Shown here piece after piece: positions 12,223 through 15,046 of a stretch of DNA of 15,046 nucleotides. Origin of the DNA: Phycisphaerales bacterium (GTDB taxonomy: Bacteria; Planctomycetota; Phycisphaerae; Tepidisphaerales; Tepidisphaeraceae). How positions within the stretch are numbered: position 1 is the stretch's first letter; every line of letters begins with the position of its first letter. The stretch spans positions 10,063 through 25,108 of the forward strand of contig PMAK01000028.1 in the NCBI GenBank assembly GCA_003153655.1, read 5' to 3'. Below the pieces are notes generated by a model. It had not been told where the DNA came from and ran no database searches. It saw only the letters and a program-made list of their open reading frames with translations. The translations under genes were made by a program, and so were the position numbers.

Positions 12223-13730
12223 GCCATCTCCATAGCGCCCGTGGCTTCCAGCATAATCCGATGCTCATCGGTCTGATCCACCGCCACCGACCGCACCAGC
12301 CGGCCTTTGCACATCACCGCGATCCGATCACACACGCCCAGCAGTTCCGGCAGATAGCTGCTCACCATCAATATCGCCTTGCCGCGGCAAGCCAACTCAT
12401 CGATCAATCGATAAATCTGCGCTTTGGATCCCACATCAATCCCCCTCGTAGGCTCATCCAGCAGAAAAACATCCACATCGTGATGCAGCAACCGCGCGAT
12501 AGCGATCTTCTGCTGATTGCCGCCCGAAAGATCGCTCACTACCTGCCACGGCGACCGGCATTTCACGCCAAGCTTCTCGATCCAACGCCGCGATTCTTTC
12601 GCCTGCAAGGTTGGATTCACCAGCCATCCGAGCTGCGTCATCATCAAATTATCCGCGATGCTCAAATCGACCGCCAATCCCTCATGCTTCCGATCCTCGC
12701 TGAGCAATCCCATTTTTTCCGCCCATCGCCGTGCCGGCGACGCAGGCCCGACATACGTCGCCACGCGCACCTCTCCGCTTTTGATTTCATCAAGCCCAAA
12801 AATCGCGCGAAGCAACTCCGTGCGTCCCGCCCCGATCAATCCCGCGATCCCGACCACTTCTCCGCGATGCAAAGAAACGCTCGCATCCACCGGCCGGGAT
12901 TCTCCCGCCAGATGCTTCACTTCCAGCACCACCTCCCCGGCCTTTCTCGCTGAGCGCGGATAGAGCTCATCAACCGAGCGCCCAACCATCATGGAAATGA
13001 TTTGTGATGTGGCTGTCGAAGCGGTGGGGCCGCCACCGACGCTTTTGCCGTCGCGCAAGACCGTGAATCGATCTGAAATCTCCCTCGCCTCCTCAAGAAA
13101 ATGCGAGATATAAATAATTGCCAGCCCGCGTGCCTTCAGTCGTTTCACCTGTTCGAACAGATGCCGGATATCCGTTTGCGTCAGGCTGCTCGTTGGCTCA
13201 TCCAAAACCAAAACCCGGCAACCAACGCAGATCGCCCGCCCGATCTCAACCAATTGCTGCTCAGCCAGCGAAAGCTTTCCCAGCGAAATATTCGGATCGA
13301 TGTCGGAACGCCCCAATTGCGACATCGCATCAGCCGCCCGCCGTTTCATTTCCGTCCGTCGCAGAAGCGGCCCCCACACCGGTTCCATTCCCAGAAGAAT
13401 GTTCTCGGTTACGCTCAGGTCTTTCGCCAGCGAAAGCTCCTGATAGATCATCGCGACGCCCCGGCGGCGCGCCTCCAGCGGATCACGTGGCTGATACTCC
13501 TCCCCGTCCAGCCACATCTTCCCCTCATCCGGCGCGTGTGCACCGGACAGGACTTTCATCAGCGTGCTTTTCCCCGCTCCATTTTCACCAACCAGGGCCA
13601 GAACCTCACCGCTGCCCATGCGCAGATCCACCCCATCCAGCGCAACAGTCGCGCCGAATCGCTTCCGCACCCCTTCCATGCGCAGTCGCGGGCTTTCCTT
13701 CATATCAGTAGTGAACGATGACAGAACCAT
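12219..13730 (-). CDS. Ribose-type sugar ABC transporter, double ATP-binding protein
   Basis: 503 residues with two fused nucleotide-binding domains, as in RbsA/MglA/XylG. Domain 1: Walker A GENGAGKS (48-55), Q-loop YQELS (96-100), signature LSLAEQQ (153-159), Walker B VLVLDEP (173-179). Domain 2: altered Walker A GLIGAGRT (297-304) in which R replaces K, signature LSGGNQQ (401-407), Walker B VFLLDEPTRGID (421-432). The K-to-R change and the divergent first signature are normal for this family, where only one composite site is fully active. The ATG at 13730 is used because the alternative at 13703 has no ribosome site. It lies 18 bases after the binding-protein gene and overlaps the permease gene by four bases, indicating one transcript. 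Confidence 0.93.
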   Translation of the reverse strand: MVLSSFTTDMKESPRLRMEGVRKRFGATVALDGVDLRMGSGEVLALVGENGAGKSTLMKVLSGAHAPDEGKMWLDGEEYQPRDPLEARRRGVAMIYQELSLAKDLSVTENILLGMEPVWGPLLRRTEMKRRAADAMSQLGRSDIDPNISLGKLSLAEQQLVEIGRAICVGCRVLVLDEPTSSLTQTDIRHLFEQVKRLKARGLAIIYISHFLEEAREISDRFTVLRDGKSVGGGPTASTATSQIISMMVGRSVDELYPRSARKAGEVVLEVKHLAGESRPVDASVSLHRGEVVGIAGLIGAGRTELLRAIFGLDEIKSGEVRVATYVGPASPARRWAEKMGLLSEDRKHEGLAVDLSIADNLMMTQLGWLVNPTLQAKESRRWIEKLGVKCRSPWQVVSDLSGGNQQKIAIARLLHHDVDVFLLDEPTRGIDVGSKAQIYRLIDELACRGKAILMVSSYLPELLGVCDRIAVMCKGRLVRSVAVDQTDEHRIMLEATGAMEMA

Positions 13731-13748
13731 GCGTCGCGATCCATTGCA

Positions 13749-14756
13749 TCAGCCGCCAGAAAGCAGTTTCTGAATTGCCGGTGAATTTAGATTGTCCGGC
13801 GTAACCAACTGCACCCCGCTATCAATATTCGGCTGCTGCGCCTCGCCCCGGATCGCTCCCACGCACGCCTTCACCCCTTCATATCCCATTTTTGTCGGGT
13901 CCTGCGACACCAGCGCATCGACTTCCCCTTTCTTCAACGCCTCCACCAGCGGCGGCGTCGCATCAAATCCCACAAAATGCTTCTTACCCTTCAGATTATT
14001 CTGCTCCAGCACGTTCAGCATCCCCAGTGTGCTCGATTCATTCGGACAAAAAATCCCATCCGCCGCCTGAATCTTGTCCAGAAGATTCATCGAAGTTTTC
14101 TGCGCTTCGCTGACGCTGGCTCCGCCATACAGGAAATTATCCATCACCGGCTTCAGCCCCGCGCTCTGGGCCATCGCGTCCAAGAAGCCCTGTTCGCGTT
14201 CGGTCGTGCTGGCCGACCCTTCAACGTATCTCAGTAGCAGATATTTCCCCTGCCCGCCGAGCACTTTCGCCAGTTGATCTCCGCCCATTTTTCCTGCCAA
14301 TCTGTTATTCGTTCCGACATAGCAGACAAAATCCTTCCCCACTTCGCCCTTCAAGGCCGAGTCGATGATGATGACAGGAATCTTCTTCGCCGTCGCCGAC
14401 TGCACCGGCGGAAGCAGGGCGGTATCGTCCAGCGGCGCCAGTACAATCCCGTTCACATTGTCGCTGATAAACTGATCCACCAGCGAAATCTGCCCGGCTC
14501 GATCGTCCTCCTGCACCGGGCCTTTGTAGATGATGTTTACGCCCAGTTCCTTGCCGGCCTGCTCCGCACCGGCCTCCACCGATTTCCAATAGGCGTGGCT
14601 CGTCCCTTTAGGAATGACGGCGATCGTCAGCATCGAACCCTGCGTCGCCGCGCCAGCGGTTGGCGATTCGCTTTCCGATTGCTCCTTCCGGATCACCACC
14701 GCAGCGACAAGGCCCACGATCACCAGCACCACCACCGCCAAGATTCCCTTGTTCAT
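13749..14756 (-). CDS. Sugar ABC transporter substrate-binding protein (RbsB-like, Peripla_BP_4)
   Basis: 335 residues. GAGGAG nine bases before the ATG gives a strong ribosome site. The N-terminus (5-23) is one hydrophobic helix after MNKG, followed by a S/E/T-rich linker; no lipobox cysteine and no clear signal peptidase site, so it may stay anchored in the membrane. From about residue 43 comes the two-lobe RbsB fold: LTIAVIPKGTSHAYWKSVEAG, QFISDNVNGIVLAPLDDTAL, IPVIIIDSAL, YVGTNN, GKYLLLRYVEGSASTTERE, GIFCPNESSTLGML and GFDATPPLVEALKKGEVDALVSQDP. It captures the sugar outside the inner membrane and delivers it to the permease. As first gene it should be the most abundant product. The ligand is unknown; the divergent UxaC-like gene hints at a sugar acid or related sugar. 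Confidence 0.92.
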   Translation of the reverse strand: MNKGILAVVVLVIVGLVAAVVIRKEQSESESPTAGAATQGSMLTIAVIPKGTSHAYWKSVEAGAEQAGKELGVNIIYKGPVQEDDRAGQISLVDQFISDNVNGIVLAPLDDTALLPPVQSATAKKIPVIIIDSALKGEVGKDFVCYVGTNNRLAGKMGGDQLAKVLGGQGKYLLLRYVEGSASTTEREQGFLDAMAQSAGLKPVMDNFLYGGASVSEAQKTSMNLLDKIQAADGIFCPNESSTLGMLNVLEQNNLKGKKHFVGFDATPPLVEALKKGEVDALVSQDPTKMGYEGVKACVGAIRGEAQQPNIDSGVQLVTPDNLNSPAIQKLLSGG

Positions 14757-14826
14757 TCTCGATTCTCCTCATTTTGCCTGTTTCGAACGGCAAGAGTTTA
14801 ATCACCTCGCCATTCATATGCGACAA

Positions 14827-14846
14827 GACTAAAAGCGGCTTTTGTC
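14827..14846. promoter_or_regulatory. Palindromic operator candidate between divergent sugar genes
   Basis: AAAAGC-G-GCTTTT is a perfect 13-base palindrome about a central G; one base further out GAC and GTC extend it to 20 bases (14827-14846). It lies in the 167-base region between the importer operon and the gene at 14924. Immediately beside it on the minus strand is TTGTCG (14821-14826), 17 bases from a weak GATTAA box (14798-14803). A dimeric repressor of LacI or GntR type would be a natural reader, but none is encoded here. Confidence 0.4.
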
Positions 14847-14869
14847 ATTGCCGCCGCCCGCAATAACTT
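14842..14869 (+). promoter_or_regulatory. Possible promoter of the right-edge gene
   Basis: TTGTCA (14842-14847, five of six consensus bases), 16 bases, TAACTT (14864-14869, three of six). The -35 box overlaps the right arm of the palindrome, so a bound protein would block it. The -10 box is poor, so confidence is limited. Confidence 0.3.
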
Positions 14870-14923
14870 TTACCATTTGCCGGTTCGATTCAAAGACCGC
14901 CGAATTCGCAACCGAGGCATCGC

Positions 14924-15046
14924 ATGAGCACCCAATCCATTCCACGCCCCCAGCTTTCTGAAACCATCACCCGCATTCTCGACGCTCAGCCGATTGTCGA
15001 CATGCACACGCATCTCTATCCCCCGACCTTTGGCACCCCTTCCGCC
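14924..15046 (+). CDS. Start of a glucuronate isomerase (UxaC)-like / amidohydrolase-superfamily protein, 3' end missing
   Basis: Only 41 residues are inside the window. GAGG at 14914-14917 is six bases before the ATG. After a short helix (LSETITRILDAQP) comes IVDMHTHLYPP, the first beta strand of a TIM-barrel metal-dependent hydrolase with the metal-binding HxH pair (H28 and H30). The form VDMHTHLYPP..FGTP reminds me of planctomycete proteins annotated as glucuronate isomerase (uronate to ketouronate). A general amidohydrolase is the alternative. Divergence from a sugar importer supports a role in using the imported sugar. Confidence 0.6.
   Translation, partial: MSTQSIPRPQLSETITRILDAQPIVDMHTHLYPPTFGTPSA

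Noticed and set aside
12261..13721. Long plus-strand open frames opposite the ABC ATPase (12261-12953, 12517-12963, 13101-13721, 13118-13711).
   Set aside because: They are antisense to a gene with complete family motifs, rich in Arg/Pro/His low-complexity sequence, and have no ribosome sites.
1..15046. CRISPR arrays, insertion-sequence ends and rRNA genes.
   Set aside because: Looked for and not seen: no regularly spaced repeats, no transposase frame, no rRNA sequence.

Overview
The window most likely comes from a planctomycete (Planctomycetota). Three features point there. A small wHTH protein at 2539-2814 has the recurring WYTVEEF...REWCRLGRI...EGLLPL pattern that I associate with that phylum. 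A UVR-motif protein at 10012-10812 opens with a planctomycete-type GKDITPVLKGWDY...INVRKI region. The partial gene at the right edge looks like a planctomycete-type UxaC/amidohydrolase. The phylum call is recognition from memory, not a database search.

Left region, about 1-9175: an integrated mobile element whose right end abuts the 3' end of a tRNA-Gln(CTG) gene (9176-9246, minus strand). Next to the tRNA is a tyrosine integrase (7885-9066, minus) with a good sigma70-type promoter that begins directly at the tRNA boundary. The rest of the visible element reads on the plus strand. It begins with a type IV coupling-protein-like ATPase cut by the window edge (3-1310). A run of small orphan genes follows: a 194-aa membrane protein, an 85-aa hydrophilic protein, a 38-aa membrane peptide, a wHTH protein, a two-CxxC membrane protein, a decayed second copy of the wHTH gene, and a 161-aa acidic protein. 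The run ends with a two-gene McrBC type IV restriction system (4311-7867). The left end of the element lies outside the window. The layout fits an integrative conjugative or mobilizable element carrying an anti-DNA defence cargo.

Right region, 9247-15046: ordinary chromosome. It holds a minus-strand lipoprotein of unknown role, a minus-strand UVR-motif protein, a plus-strand SmtA-type metallothionein, and a minus-strand three-gene ribose-type sugar ABC importer (binding protein, double ATPase, permease). A divergent gene at the right edge starts like a glucuronate isomerase-type metal-dependent hydrolase. The importer and this gene share a 167-bp divergent region containing a palindrome, which suggests shared control of one sugar pathway.

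The least expected items are: mcrC apparently starting at a CTG codon that overlaps the mcrB stop; a 32-nt hairpin just ahead of mcrB; the frameshifted but still recognisable wHTH remnant; and promoter placements suggesting leaderless mRNAs for the metallothionein and the lipoprotein.
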